Of a DNA stretch of 64,000 bases, positions 25,858 to 34,700 are shown one piece after another. The notes beneath the pieces are model-generated. The model was not told the origin of the DNA, ran no database searches, and was given only the letters and a program-made list of their open reading frames with translations. The position numbers and the translations under genes are program-made. Source of the DNA: Acidobacteriota bacterium (lineage in GTDB: Bacteria; Acidobacteriota; Thermoanaerobaculia; UBA5066); assembly GCA_029781975.1 (NCBI GenBank), contig JAKOVQ010000046.1, positions 1-64,000 on the forward strand, in the 5' to 3' direction. Numbering within the stretch: the first letter of the stretch is position 1; each line of letters begins with the position of its first letter.

Positions 25858-26931
25858 TTGAACCTCGTCCGGCCCGATGCCCGCGGCCCGCTCGGGGCGA
25901 CGGCCCTCGACCGCCTCGCCCGCCTCGCGGCGGAGCGAGGCGGGTCGGTCGGCGTCGACGAGGCCCTCGCGCTCCTCCTCCACGACCCCGAGGTCGGCTA
26001 CTACGGCCGGCGGGTCGGGACCGTCGGGGCGGCGGGCGACTTCTCCACGGCGGCGACCCTCCACCCGGCCCTCGGCGGGGCGATCGCGGCGTGGGCGCGG
26101 GCCCGCGCGCGGGAGCTCTCGCTCCCGAGGCCCGTCTGGCTGATCGAGGTCGGGGCGGGCTCCGGAGAGCTCGCCGACGGGGTCCTCCGCGCGCTGCCGT
26201 TCTGGGAGCGGCGGGCGTTCCGGTACGCGATCGTCGAGAGCTCGGCCCCTCTCCGGGGGGTGCAGGAGCGCCGCCTCGGCCGGAGAGCGGACTTCCTCGG
26301 GACGGTCGCCGAGGCGCTGCAGGCGGCCGGGGGGAACGCCCTCGTCTTCTCGAACGAGCTGGTCGACGCCTTCCCCTTCCGGGTCGTGGAAAGGAGGGGA
26401 GGGGAGTGGCTCGAGGTGAGGCTGCGCGTCGAGGGACGCCGGATCGCGGAGACGACGGGAGGGCCCGTCCCGCCTCCGGGCGAGTGGCCCGACGCCCCGG
26501 AGGGGCAGCGGTGCGAGGTCCGCGCCCCGTACCGGGCGTGGCTCTCGGAGTGGGCCCCGCACCTCCGCCGGGGCCGCGTCCTGACGGTGGACTACGGCGG
26601 CCTCTTCCCCGACCTCTACCTCGGGCGCCGGCGCGGCACCCTGCGGGGATTCGTTCGGCACGGCCGGGTGACGGGGGCGGACGTCTGGGCCAACCCCGGG
26701 CGCCAGGACGTCACGGCCGACGTCAACTTCTCCGACGTCGTCCGCTGGGGGATCGAGCTCGGCCTCGCGCCGCTCTCCCTCGTGACGCAGCGGGAGTTCC
26801 TCCTGGGGCAGCTCCCTTCCCTCGCCCGGCGCGCCGCGCGCGAGAGAGCCCTCGCCTTCGTCCTCGACCCGGAGGGGATGGGAGGGGCGACGCTGGTCCT
26901 GGAGCAGGGACCGCGGGACGCCGGTCCGTAG
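25858..26931 (+). CDS. MidA-like SAM-dependent methyltransferase (DUF185)
   Basis: The 357-residue protein has the MidA/NDUFAF7 pattern: DPEVGYYGRR near residue 44, AAGDFSTAA near 60, SAM motif I LIEVGAGSGELADG near 95, and VFSNELVDAFPFRVVE near 162. In mitochondria NDUFAF7 methylates an arginine of complex I; bacterial targets are poorly known. The start is probably TTG at 25858, as stop codons exclude longer frames, but the ribosome site is weak. It is divergent from the antiporter gene. Confidence 0.83.
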   Translation: MNLVRPDARGPLGATALDRLARLAAERGGSVGVDEALALLLHDPEVGYYGRRVGTVGAAGDFSTAATLHPALGGAIAAWARARARELSLPRPVWLIEVGAGSGELADGVLRALPFWERRAFRYAIVESSAPLRGVQERRLGRRADFLGTVAEALQAAGGNALVFSNELVDAFPFRVVERRGGEWLEVRLRVEGRRIAETTGGPVPPPGEWPDAPEGQRCEVRAPYRAWLSEWAPHLRRGRVLTVDYGGLFPDLYLGRRRGTLRGFVRHGRVTGADVWANPGRQDVTADVNFSDVVRWGIELGLAPLSLVTQREFLLGQLPSLARRAARERALAFVLDPEGMGGATLVLEQGPRDAGP

Positions 26932-26960
26932 CGCGGATCCCCTCCGCCGAGGCGGGGCAA

Positions 26961-26988
26961 GGCCCCCCTTGACTCTCGAATGGGGGCC
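26961..26988 (+). terminator. Possible hairpin between convergent genes
   Basis: GGCCCCC at 26961-26967 pairs with GGGGGCC at 26982-26988 around a 14-base loop. No T-tract follows. It lies in the 186-base gap between the methyltransferase and the convergent stress-protein gene, which otherwise holds nothing I recognise. Confidence 0.3.
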
Positions 26989-27117
26989 CCTGGAAGGCGG
27001 TCGCCGAGGAGGTTGCGCCGCGGGCCCGCGCGAGGCAGCGGTCGGCCGCCGCGACCTCGCAGGGAGCGGAGCCCGGAGTGACGGGACCGCCTGCCGGAGC
27101 CTCGGGACGCCCTCCCT

Positions 27118-27585
27118 CTACCGCTTCTCGCGGACCGTCAGGACCGGGACCGGCGAGAGGCGGAGGACCCGCTCGGCCGTCGACCCGATGAGGAGCTTCT
27201 CGAGCCCCGATCGTCCGTGGGTCCCGACGACGATCAGCGACGCGCGGAGCCGGACCGCGGTGTCGACGAGGGCGTCGGACGGGCGCCCCCAGCGGATCTC
27301 GGCGGTGGTCGCCACGCCCCTCTTCTCGGCGGCCCGGACCTCGCGCGCCAGGCGCGTCCGCGCCGCCTCCTCCCACTCCTTCCGGACCTCCATGTCGGGG
27401 TAGGGGAGCGCGGCGGCCACGTCGAGGGCCTGGACGGGCTCCATCAGGACGTGGACCAGCGCGATCCGGCCTCCTCCCATCGCGGCGAGCGAGACCGCGT
27501 AGGAGAGGGCGCGGGCGGCACAGACCGAGAAGTCGGTTCCGACGACGATCGTCTTCAGGAGCGGGGGGGTCCGTCGGTCCGGCAT
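27118..27585 (-). CDS. Universal stress protein (UspA family)
   Basis: The 155-residue single-domain protein starts its fold with KTIVVGTDFS. It carries the ATP-binding motif G-x2-G-x9-G-S in GTHGRSGLEKLLIGST near residue 126, so it belongs to the nucleotide-binding branch. USPs act in the cytosol as ATP-dependent stress or energy sensors. GGAGGAC precedes the ATG. It is followed on the same strand, 85 bases away, by no obvious partner. Confidence 0.9.
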   Translation of the reverse strand: MPDRRTPPLLKTIVVGTDFSVCAARALSYAVSLAAMGGGRIALVHVLMEPVQALDVAAALPYPDMEVRKEWEEAARTRLAREVRAAEKRGVATTAEIRWGRPSDALVDTAVRLRASLIVVGTHGRSGLEKLLIGSTAERVLRLSPVPVLTVREKR

Positions 27586-27670
27586 CGCGTCCTCCTTGCA
27601 TCAAGTCTGGGCCCCTGGGGCGCCCGGTTCAAGCCTCGCTCCGGCCCGGGGCCCGCGCCCGTCGGGACGA

Positions 27671-29041
27671 TCAGGCGCGACCCCTGGCCCGACGTCCCTT
27701 GAGCGCCGCGACGGCGGCCTCCACCTCCGCGCCTCCGGGGCGCATCGGGGCGTCGAAGCGGCCGTTCCGGTGGAAGCGGCAAACCCCGTCCACCCACGTC
27801 CCGACGACGTGGGAGCGGTCGAAGGCGTAGACGATGGGGCCGAACGGGTCGTCGCGCCACGACGTCGGCCGCGCGAAGCCGCCGTCCGGGTCGAGGAGGA
27901 CGAAGTCCGCCCGCTTCCCCGGCTCGATCGTCCCGCAGACGGAGCCCAGTCCGATCGCGGCGGCGCCGTCCGCCGTGGCCATCCGGACCACCCGGTACGC
28001 GGGGAGCGCCGAAGGGGAGACGGCGACCTTCTGGAGGAGGGCTGCCAGGCGCATCTCGGTGAAGACGTCGAGGCGGTCGTTGCACGGGGCGCCGTCGGCC
28101 CCCAGCGTCACGCGGATCCCGCGGGCCAGGTAGTCGGGGACGGGGCAGATCCCCGAGCCGAGCTTGAGGTTCGACGACGGGCAGTGGGCCACGGCCGTCC
28201 CGTCGCGCGAAAGGAGCGCGCGCTCGGCGCCGTCGGTGTGGATCACGTGGGCGAGGACGGCCCCGGGCCCCGCGATCCCGACGTCGGCGAGGTAGGCGAC
28301 GTTCGCCCGGCCGCTCCGCGCCTTCACCATCTCCACCTCGGAGCGGTTCTCGGCGGCGTGGGTGTGGACGAGGACGCCGCGCGAGCGCCCCCGCGCCGCC
28401 ACCTCCCGGAGGATCCTGTCGGTGCAGGAGACGGCGAAGCGCGGGCACCACGCGAACCGGAGGCGCCCCTCCTCCGCCCCGTGCCAGCGGGCGTGGAGCC
28501 GCTCCCCCTCGACGAGGGCCTCGTCCGTCGGGCAGTAGAGCTCCGGCGGGTTGGTGGCGGGGTCGTCCATCAGGGCGTTGCCGGTCGTCACCCTCAGCCC
28601 CGACGCCGCCGCCGCGCGGAAGACCGCGTCGGTGTGGCGGACGGTCCCCATGTCGAGGAGGGCCGTCGTTCCGGACGCGGCGAGCTCGGCGAGCCCCAGC
28701 CGGGCGGAGAGCTCGAGCGTCTCGGCGTCGTGCGCCGCCTCCCCCGGCCAGACGTGCCCGCGCAGCCACGGCAGGAGCTCGAGGTCGTCGGGACCGTTCC
28801 TCAGGAGCGTCTGGCAGAGGTGGACGTGGGTCTGGACGAACCCGGGGAGGAGCCAGCGCCCCGAGCCGTCGATCCTCTCGACCGTCTCGCCGCCCGCCTC
28901 CGCGGCGGCGGCCGCGGCCCGTGCGGCGCCGTGGAGCGCCCGGATCTCCCCGTCGACGGCCCAGAGCGCTCCGGAGGGGGTGACGTCCGACGGGGACGTC
29001 ATCCCGACGACGAGGGGTCCGTCGACGAGGAGGAAGCGCAT
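27671..29041 (-). CDS. Amidohydrolase-family aminohydrolase (MtaD/TrzA/guanine deaminase-like)
   Basis: The 456-residue enzyme has GFVQTHVHLCQTL (metal HxH) near residue 68, THAAENRSEVEMV near 227, HCPSSNLKLGSG near 286 and GADGAPCNDRLDVFTEM near 320. CGTIEPGKRADFVLLD closes the composite beta-sandwich. This pattern suggests a zinc/iron deaminase of a purine-like or S-adenosylhomocysteine-like substrate in the cytosol. GATACT ends 7 bases before the ATG, suggesting a leaderless transcript. Substrate is not resolved. Confidence 0.83.
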   Translation of the reverse strand: MRFLLVDGPLVVGMTSPSDVTPSGALWAVDGEIRALHGAARAAAAAAEAGGETVERIDGSGRWLLPGFVQTHVHLCQTLLRNGPDDLELLPWLRGHVWPGEAAHDAETLELSARLGLAELAASGTTALLDMGTVRHTDAVFRAAAASGLRVTTGNALMDDPATNPPELYCPTDEALVEGERLHARWHGAEEGRLRFAWCPRFAVSCTDRILREVAARGRSRGVLVHTHAAENRSEVEMVKARSGRANVAYLADVGIAGPGAVLAHVIHTDGAERALLSRDGTAVAHCPSSNLKLGSGICPVPDYLARGIRVTLGADGAPCNDRLDVFTEMRLAALLQKVAVSPSALPAYRVVRMATADGAAAIGLGSVCGTIEPGKRADFVLLDPDGGFARPTSWRDDPFGPIVYAFDRSHVVGTWVDGVCRFHRNGRFDAPMRPGGAEVEAAVAALKGRRARGRA

Positions 29042-29141
29042 CCCGTCGAGTATCGGACCGCGGGGCGCTCTCCGTCGAGCGCGCGCCGGAACGCGAGCCG
29101 GACCGGGCCCGCCGGACCGGCCGGGGACCCCGGGCCGCGGG

Positions 29142-29774
29142 TCAGGGGGCGGGAGGCTCCGGCGGGACGGGCCGGTCGGGGAGCTCCGGGGCGGGGCTCC
29201 CGTCGAGCCCGAGGGCGTCGGCGATCGGGACCTGGGAGGCGAGGACGAGCGAGACGAGGTCCGCGAGCGGGACCCCCCACTCCTCCGCCCCCTTCAGGAC
29301 GTAGGAGCGGTCGACGGTCCGGGCGAACGACTTCTCCTTGAGCCTCTTGAGGACCGACTCCACCGGCACGTCCGCGATCCTCTTCGAGGGGCGGACGAGC
29401 GCGCAGGCGCCGACGAAGCCGGTCAGCTCGTCGGCGGCCAGGATCGCCTTCTCCATCGGCGTCTCGCGGGGGATCCCCGTGTAGAACGCGTGCCCGCCGA
29501 TCGCCTTGACGAGGTCCTCGGGCCACGCGCGCTCCCGGAGGATCTCCATCCCGCGAAAGACGTGGTCCTCCTCGGTCGGGTAGCGCTCGTAGTCGAAGTC
29601 GTGGAGCATCCCGACGAGCCCCCACCGCTCGACCTGCGCGGCGTCGTTCACCCCGGACGAGCGCGCCAGGTGGCGCATGGAGGCCTCGACCGCCAGGGCG
29701 TGGCGCCGGAGGGCCTGCGAGGCGGTGAACTCGGTGAGGAGGGCCCAGGCGTTCTCGCGGGTCGGCTCGGTCAT
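29142..29774 (-). CDS. HD-domain hydrolase
   Basis: The 210-residue protein has an HD-type helical metal-site pattern: RRHALAVEASMRHLA near residue 21 and LVGMLHDFDYERYP near 49 with the His-Asp pair. ILAADELTGFVGA near 110 supplies a third acidic site. HD proteins are metal-dependent phosphohydrolases acting on nucleotides or RNA. The Pro-rich tail (last 20 residues) is probably disordered. TACCAT ends 6 bases before the ATG. The substrate is unknown. Confidence 0.78.
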   Translation of the reverse strand: MTEPTRENAWALLTEFTASQALRRHALAVEASMRHLARSSGVNDAAQVERWGLVGMLHDFDYERYPTEEDHVFRGMEILRERAWPEDLVKAIGGHAFYTGIPRETPMEKAILAADELTGFVGACALVRPSKRIADVPVESVLKRLKEKSFARTVDRSYVLKGAEEWGVPLADLVSLVLASQVPIADALGLDGSPAPELPDRPVPPEPPAP

Positions 29775-29872
29775 GGCCCAATGGTAGCCGGAGGCGACGG
29801 CGCGGCCGCGAGCCGGGCCGGGCGCGGCTGCCCGGGCGTCCCCGGCCTCCACGGACCGACCCGGGGGCGGGC

Positions 29873-29893
29873 GGATCCGACAAGGACGTCGGA
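29873..29893 (+). promoter_or_regulatory. Dyad site 1, possible activator binding site
   Basis: GGATCCGAC-N4-ACGTCGGA contains the inverted repeat TCCGAC-N6-GTCGGA. It matches site 2 at 30044-30064 in 17 of 21 positions. It lies about 300 bases upstream of the sigma-54-type -24 element. Confidence 0.5.
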
Positions 29894-30043
29894 AACCGGC
29901 GCGAGGCGACAACCCTGTCGGGTCGCTGCCGGGTCGCCCGTCCGGACGTCCCCCCCCGGCGCCCCGGTGACGAGGGATTCCCCCGGTCCGGCCCGTCCGG
30001 TCGCCCGGCCGGGAGCCCGGGCCGGAGAGGCGACCGTCTTCCG

Positions 30044-30064
30044 GGATCCGACGCCCACGTCGGA
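30044..30064 (+). promoter_or_regulatory. Dyad site 2, possible activator binding site
   Basis: This second copy of GGATCCGAC-N4-ACGTCGGA has different inner bases (GCCC instead of AAGG). That pattern suggests selection for the arms rather than a recent duplication. It lies about 125 bases upstream of the -24 element, a usual enhancer distance. TTTT follows the dyad, so a terminator-like role is the alternative. Confidence 0.5.
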
Positions 30065-30181
30065 TTTTCGGCGCAGTCCTTCGAAAATGTAACCCTTCCC
30101 GGGAGTCCCCGGACGCCGGACGGCGATGACAAATCGTTCGCCCGGAGCGACTTGATCCCGGGGGCGCGGGAGCGCGCTCCC

Positions 30182-30195
30182 GGCACCCGTCTTGC
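30182..30195 (+). promoter_or_regulatory. Sigma-54-type (-24/-12) promoter of glnA
   Basis: CGGCACCCGTCTTGCGC has the GG of the -24 box at 30182-30183 and the GC of the -12 box at 30194-30195, exactly 10 bases apart as RpoN requires. GGCAC and TTGC are consensus; the flanking T and A/T are not. The start of transcription would be near 30207, giving a 105-base leader. Confidence 0.55.
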
Positions 30196-30311
30196 GCACA
30201 GAATCGGAAGGCCGGGTCCCCCGCGGTCCCGGCCCGCCGGACGGCTCCGGCCCGGACGAGAGGACCTCACCCGCACGACCAGAACCCGGAACGGAAGCGA
30301 GAGGAGAAGGA

Positions 30312-31724
30312 ATGACCCCGAAAGAAGTGATCGAGTTCATGAAGGCCCAGGGAGCGAAGGCGGTCGATTTCAAGTTCAACGACTTCCTCGGGATCTGGCA
30401 GCACTTCACGACGCCGCCGAACGAGATCGAGGAGTCGGTGTTCGAGGAGGGGCTCGGCTTCGACGGGTCGTCGATCCGCGGCTGGCAGCCGATCCACGCC
30501 AGCGACATGCTGGTCATGCCCGACCCCGACACCGCGGTCATGGATCCGTTCACCAAGGACCCGACTCTCTCCCTCATCTGCAACATCGTCGACCCCATCA
30601 CGCGCCAGGAGTACAGCCGCGACCCGCGCAACATCGCGCGCAAGGCGGAGGCCTACCTCAGGTCCACCGGCATCGGCGACACCGCGAACTTCGGCCCCGA
30701 GCCCGAGTTCTTCATCTTCGACGACATCCGCTACGGGCAGGACCAGCACAGCGGCTTCTACTTCCTCGACTCGATCGAGGGGCAGTGGAACACCGGGCGC
30801 GACGAGAAGCCGAACCTCGGCTACAAGCCGCGCTACAAGGAGGGCTACTTCCCGGTCCAGCCGACCGACAGCCAGCACGACATCCGCCAGGAGATGGTCC
30901 TGACGATGGAGCAGCTCGGCTACCACGTCGAGCGGCAGCACCACGAGGTCGCCACCGCCGGCCAGGCGGAGATCGACATGCGGTTCCTGCCGCTCGTGAA
31001 GATGGCGGACGCGCTGATGTGGTTCAAGCACGTCTGCAAGAACGTCGCGCACCGCAACGGCAAGACCGTCACCTTCATGCCGAAGCCGGTCTTTGGAGAC
31101 AACGGCAGCGGCATGCACGTCCACCAGAGCATCTGGAAGGGGGGCAAGCCCCTCTTCGCGGGCGACGGGTACGGAGGCATGAGCGAGCTGGCGATGCACT
31201 ACATCGGGGGGATCCTCAAGCACGCCCCCGCCCTGGCCGCGTTCACGAACCCGTCGACGAACAGCTACCGCCGGCTCGTCCCGGGCTTCGAGGCCCCGGT
31301 CAACCTGGCCTACTCCAGCCGGAACCGGAGCGCGGCGATCCGGATCCCGATGTACAGCCCCAGCCCGAAGGCCAAGCGGATCGAGGTCCGCTTCCCCGAC
31401 CCGACCGCGAACGGGTACATCGCCTTCGCGGCGATGCTGATGGCCGGCCTCGACGGGATCCAGAGCCGCCTCGACCCGGGCCAGCCGCTCGACAAGGACA
31501 TCTACTCGCTCAGCCCCGAGGAGCTGAAGGACGTGCCGGGGATGCCCGCGAGCCTCGACGAGGCCCTCGGGAACCTGAGGAAGGACCACGAGTTCCTCCT
31601 CAAGGGCGACGTCTTCACCGAGGACGTGATCGAGACCTGGATCGACTACAAGATGTCGGCCGAGGTCGCCGCGATGCGCCTCCGCCCGCACCCGCACGAG
31701 TTCGCCCTCTACTTCGACGCCTGA
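30312..31724 (+). CDS. glnA: Glutamine synthetase type I
   Basis: The 470-residue enzyme has [10 protein letters not shown] near residue 52, FGPEPEFF near 127, [12 protein letters not shown] near 264, [13 protein letters not shown] near 315 and NRSAAIRIP near 338. It condenses glutamate and ammonia to glutamine in the cytosol as a dodecamer. Tyr398 in [11 protein letters not shown] aligns with the adenylylated tyrosine of GSI-beta enzymes, so activity should be controlled by covalent AMP. That fits the convergent glnE-like gene. GAGGAGAAGGA precedes the ATG. A sigma-54-type promoter lies upstream. Confidence 0.97.
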   Translation: MTPKEVIEFMKAQGAKAVDFKFNDFLGIWQHFTTPPNEIEESVFEEGLGFDGSSIRGWQPIHASDMLVMPDPDTAVMDPFTKDPTLSLICNIVDPITRQEYSRDPRNIARKAEAYLRSTGIGDTANFGPEPEFFIFDDIRYGQDQHSGFYFLDSIEGQWNTGRDEKPNLGYKPRYKEGYFPVQPTDSQHDIRQEMVLTMEQLGYHVERQHHEVATAGQAEIDMRFLPLVKMADALMWFKHVCKNVAHRNGKTVTFMPKPVFGDNGSGMHVHQSIWKGGKPLFAGDGYGGMSELAMHYIGGILKHAPALAAFTNPSTNSYRRLVPGFEAPVNLAYSSRNRSAAIRIPMYSPSPKAKRIEVRFPDPTANGYIAFAAMLMAGLDGIQSRLDPGQPLDKDIYSLSPEELKDVPGMPASLDEALGNLRKDHEFLLKGDVFTEDVIETWIDYKMSAEVAAMRLRPHPHEFALYFDA

Positions 31725-31747
31725 TCGGGGCCCCGCGGGGGCCCGGC

Positions 31748-31782
31748 GAAGGGGGAGCCCGGCCGCGCCGGGCTCCCCCTTC
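31748..31782. terminator. Bidirectional terminator hairpin between glnA and glnE
   Basis: GAAGGGGGAGCCCGGC at 31748-31763 pairs perfectly over 16 bases with 31767-31782 around a CGC loop. It lies between two convergent stop codons and can serve both strands. Confidence 0.7.
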
Positions 31783-31788
31783 CGCCCT

Positions 31789-34700
31789 TCAGGCCAGGAG
31801 CCGCGCCGAGAGCTCCTGCACGGCGGCGGCCGCGTTCGTCATCTCCTCCTTCAGCCGGGCGACGTCGCTCCCGTAGGTGAGGCGGCGGGCGAGGTACGAG
31901 AACTCCTCGCTCCCGTACGGGGGGATCGTCACGTCGCGCGCGTTGCCGCGGACGACGCGGAGCGCCTCGACGAGGCTCCTGAGGAACGACTGTGCGGCGA
32001 CGAGCCTCTCGTGGTCCTCGGTCCCCAGCCTCCCGGCGGCCGCCAGGCCGGCCATCGCCTCGCGGGTGTTGGCGCGCCGGACGCCCGGGTCGTCCCGGCC
32101 GTGGCGCAGCTGGAGGAGCTGGACGAGGTACTCCACGTCGACGAGCCCCCCCGGGCTGAACTTCGGGTTGAAGGTGCCGCCGGCCACCAGCTGCCTCACC
32201 TGCTTCTCCCGCATCGCGCGGATCGAGGCGACGTCCGGCGGCTCGCCCTCGTAGACGAGCGCGTCGCGCAGGGAGACGAGCCGGCGCCCCAGCTCCGCGT
32301 CGCCGGCCAGGGGCCTCAGCCGGATCAGCGCCTGCCGCTCGTAGTCCCAGGCGGGTCCCCCGCGGGCGTAGTAGCGGCGGAACGCGTCGAGGGAGACGGC
32401 CATGCTGCCGGCGCCGCCGTAGGGCCGGAGCCTGAGGTCGATCTCGAAGACCCCTTCCCGCCTGGACCGGATCGCCGCGACAAAGGACCTCACGAGGCGC
32501 TCGAAGTGCTCGGCGTTCGTCAGGCGCTGGGGGCCGTCGGTCTCCCCTTCCCCCTCGTAGACGAAGAGGAGCTCGATGTCGGACGCGAAGCCCATCTCGC
32601 GGCCCCCCGCCTTGCCGAGGGCCGAGACCGCCATGGGACAGGGGGACCCGTCGACGAGCCGCGGCCGGCCGTGCGCGGCGACGAGCTCCCGCTCGCACTC
32701 CTCGAACGCGGCCTTGACGACGATCTGGGCGAGGTCGGAGAGCTCCTCGCCGAACTGGGCGATGTCGGCGGTGCGGCCGAGGATGTGGCGCATGTCGATC
32801 CGGAAGAGCTCCCGGTCCTTGAACGCGTTCAGCGCGTCCCGCCACGAGGCCGCGCCGGCGGCCTCCGGCTCCGCCGTCCTCCCGTCCCCGGAATCCCCCC
32901 CGGCCTCCCGCGCGGAGCGGATCGCGGAAGCGAGGTCGCGCTCCAGCTCCGCGGCCGGCCGGGGGGCCGCGAGGACGTCGACGTCCTTGACGATCGGGAA
33001 GAGGTTGGCGTGCTGCATCCTCAGGAAGTCGAGCCAGAGGAAGTCGCTGACGCCCAGGAGCCGGGCGAGGGCCTCGAGCACCTTCGGGCTCTCGAGGGAA
33101 GCGAGCTCGTCGGGCCAGTCGGGCCGCGCGAAGAGCTGGCCGAGGAAGTCCCCGAAGTGGAGGAGGGCCGACTCCGGGTTGGGGGAGCGGGGGAGGATGT
33201 GCGTGAAGTGCTTGATCAGGACCGTCGCGGCGCGCAGCTCCCGCAGCCGCGCGGGGGAGGTGATCTTCGCCCCCGAGGCGTCGGTCACCCAGAGCGTGTC
33301 CCGCACCCGCATCCCGGCGGACGCGGCGGTCAGGCGCCAGATCGAGACCTTCCCGAGGGCGAGGGCGTTCGTCAGCTCGTAGAGGAAGCCGGTGGTGTCG
33401 GGGGCGTCGATCCTGAGGACCGTGTAGCCCCCGGAGCCCTCGTTGTCGATCTCGATGTCGACGGGGTAGAGCGGCGTCGCCGCGACGGCGAGCGCCTGCT
33501 GGGTCAGCGCGGCGCGGCGCGCGATCTCGCCGCGCGCCTCCCGGTGGCGGCCCTGTCTCACGAGCCGGAAGAGGACCTCGAGGTCCTCCTCGAACCGCTT
33601 CCACGGGTCGGAGAGGGCCTCTCCCCGCAGGGGGCGGACGGTGAAGACGTCGACGAGCTTGCGGCGCGGGTCGGGGCGCCCCGCCGCGGGAGCCGGGACC
33701 GCCGGGCGCGGCCGCCCGGTGAACGGATCGACCGCCCGGCCCCGCTCCGCGCGCCGCGGTGGGGGCTCCTCCGGCGCCGCGACCGGCTCGTACGTGAAGG
33801 CCTCGCCGTGCAGGATGCTGAACCCGTTCGCGTAGAGGAGCCCGCAGATGAGGGACAGCTCTCCCGGGAAGTCCCAGCCGACGATCGTCACGCGCCAGAG
33901 GCCGGGAGGCTCCGGGGTGGCGTCGACCGCCACCAGCCGGCTCTCGTCGAGCCGGTCGGCCAGCTGGGCGTGGCGGCGGATGTCCTCGTCGCCGAAGGTC
34001 TCGGCGTACGACGGGTCCATCCGCGCCGCGTGCTCCTCCGCCCGCGGGCGCTCCGCGGAGGGCGCCTCTGGCCGTTCGGCCGCCGCCGTCCCCGCACCGC
34101 CTCCCAGGTGGCGCAGGTAGACGGCCCTCACGGCGGCCGTGTGCTCGCGGTACCGGGCGAGGAAGCGGGCGCCGGCCCCCTCTCCCTCGAACCCGAGGCG
34201 GCGGGCCAGCGCGTCGAGCGCCGCCTCGTCGTCGGGGAGGGTGTGGGTCTGGCGGTAGTGCATCACCTGAAGGTGGTGCTCGACGGTCCGGAGGAAGACG
34301 TAGCCCTCCTCCAGGACGCGGCCGTCGTCGGCCGGGAGGACGCCGGCGGCCTTCAGCCGCGCGAGCGCGAGCCGCGTGTTGCCGCTCCGCACCTCCGGGC
34401 GCGCCCCGCCGTGGGCGAGCTGCAGGAACTGGGCGACGAACTCCACGTCGCGGATCGAGCCCTCGCCGAGCTTCACCTCCGACGCGGCGAGGCCCTTGCG
34501 GCGGACCTCCCGCTCGGTCAGCTGCCTCATGGCCCGCACCTCGGCGCGCACCGTCTCGGCGCTCGTCGTGAAGAGGAGCGGCTCGACCCCTTCGAGCCCC
34601 TCCGAGGCCGCGCCCAGGTCGCCGGCCACGGGGCGGGCCTTGAGGAGGGCCTGCTTCTCCCAGAGCCGCGCGTGCCGGGCCATGTAGCCCTGCCACGCCT

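Larger units (their letters stand above)
29775..30311 (+). promoter_or_regulatory. Long regulatory region upstream of glnA
   Basis: This 537-base gap has no supported gene. It contains two copies of a 21-base dyad (29873-29893 and 30044-30064), a perfect 16-base palindrome at 30167-30182, and a sigma-54-type promoter at 30182-30195. The local A/T-rich spot around 30065-30095 stands out from the GC-rich surroundings. The arrangement is that of an enhancer-driven nitrogen-regulated promoter. Confidence 0.55.

Noticed and set aside
26961-26988. Possible attachment site or riboswitch in the 26.9-27.1 kb gap
   Set aside because: Only a simple hairpin is visible; there is no conserved riboswitch core, tRNA or integrase.
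29771-30643. Minus-strand open frames covering the region upstream of glnA
   Set aside because: They run antisense into glnA, have Pro/Arg/Gly-rich composition and no start signal. The region is better read as regulatory.
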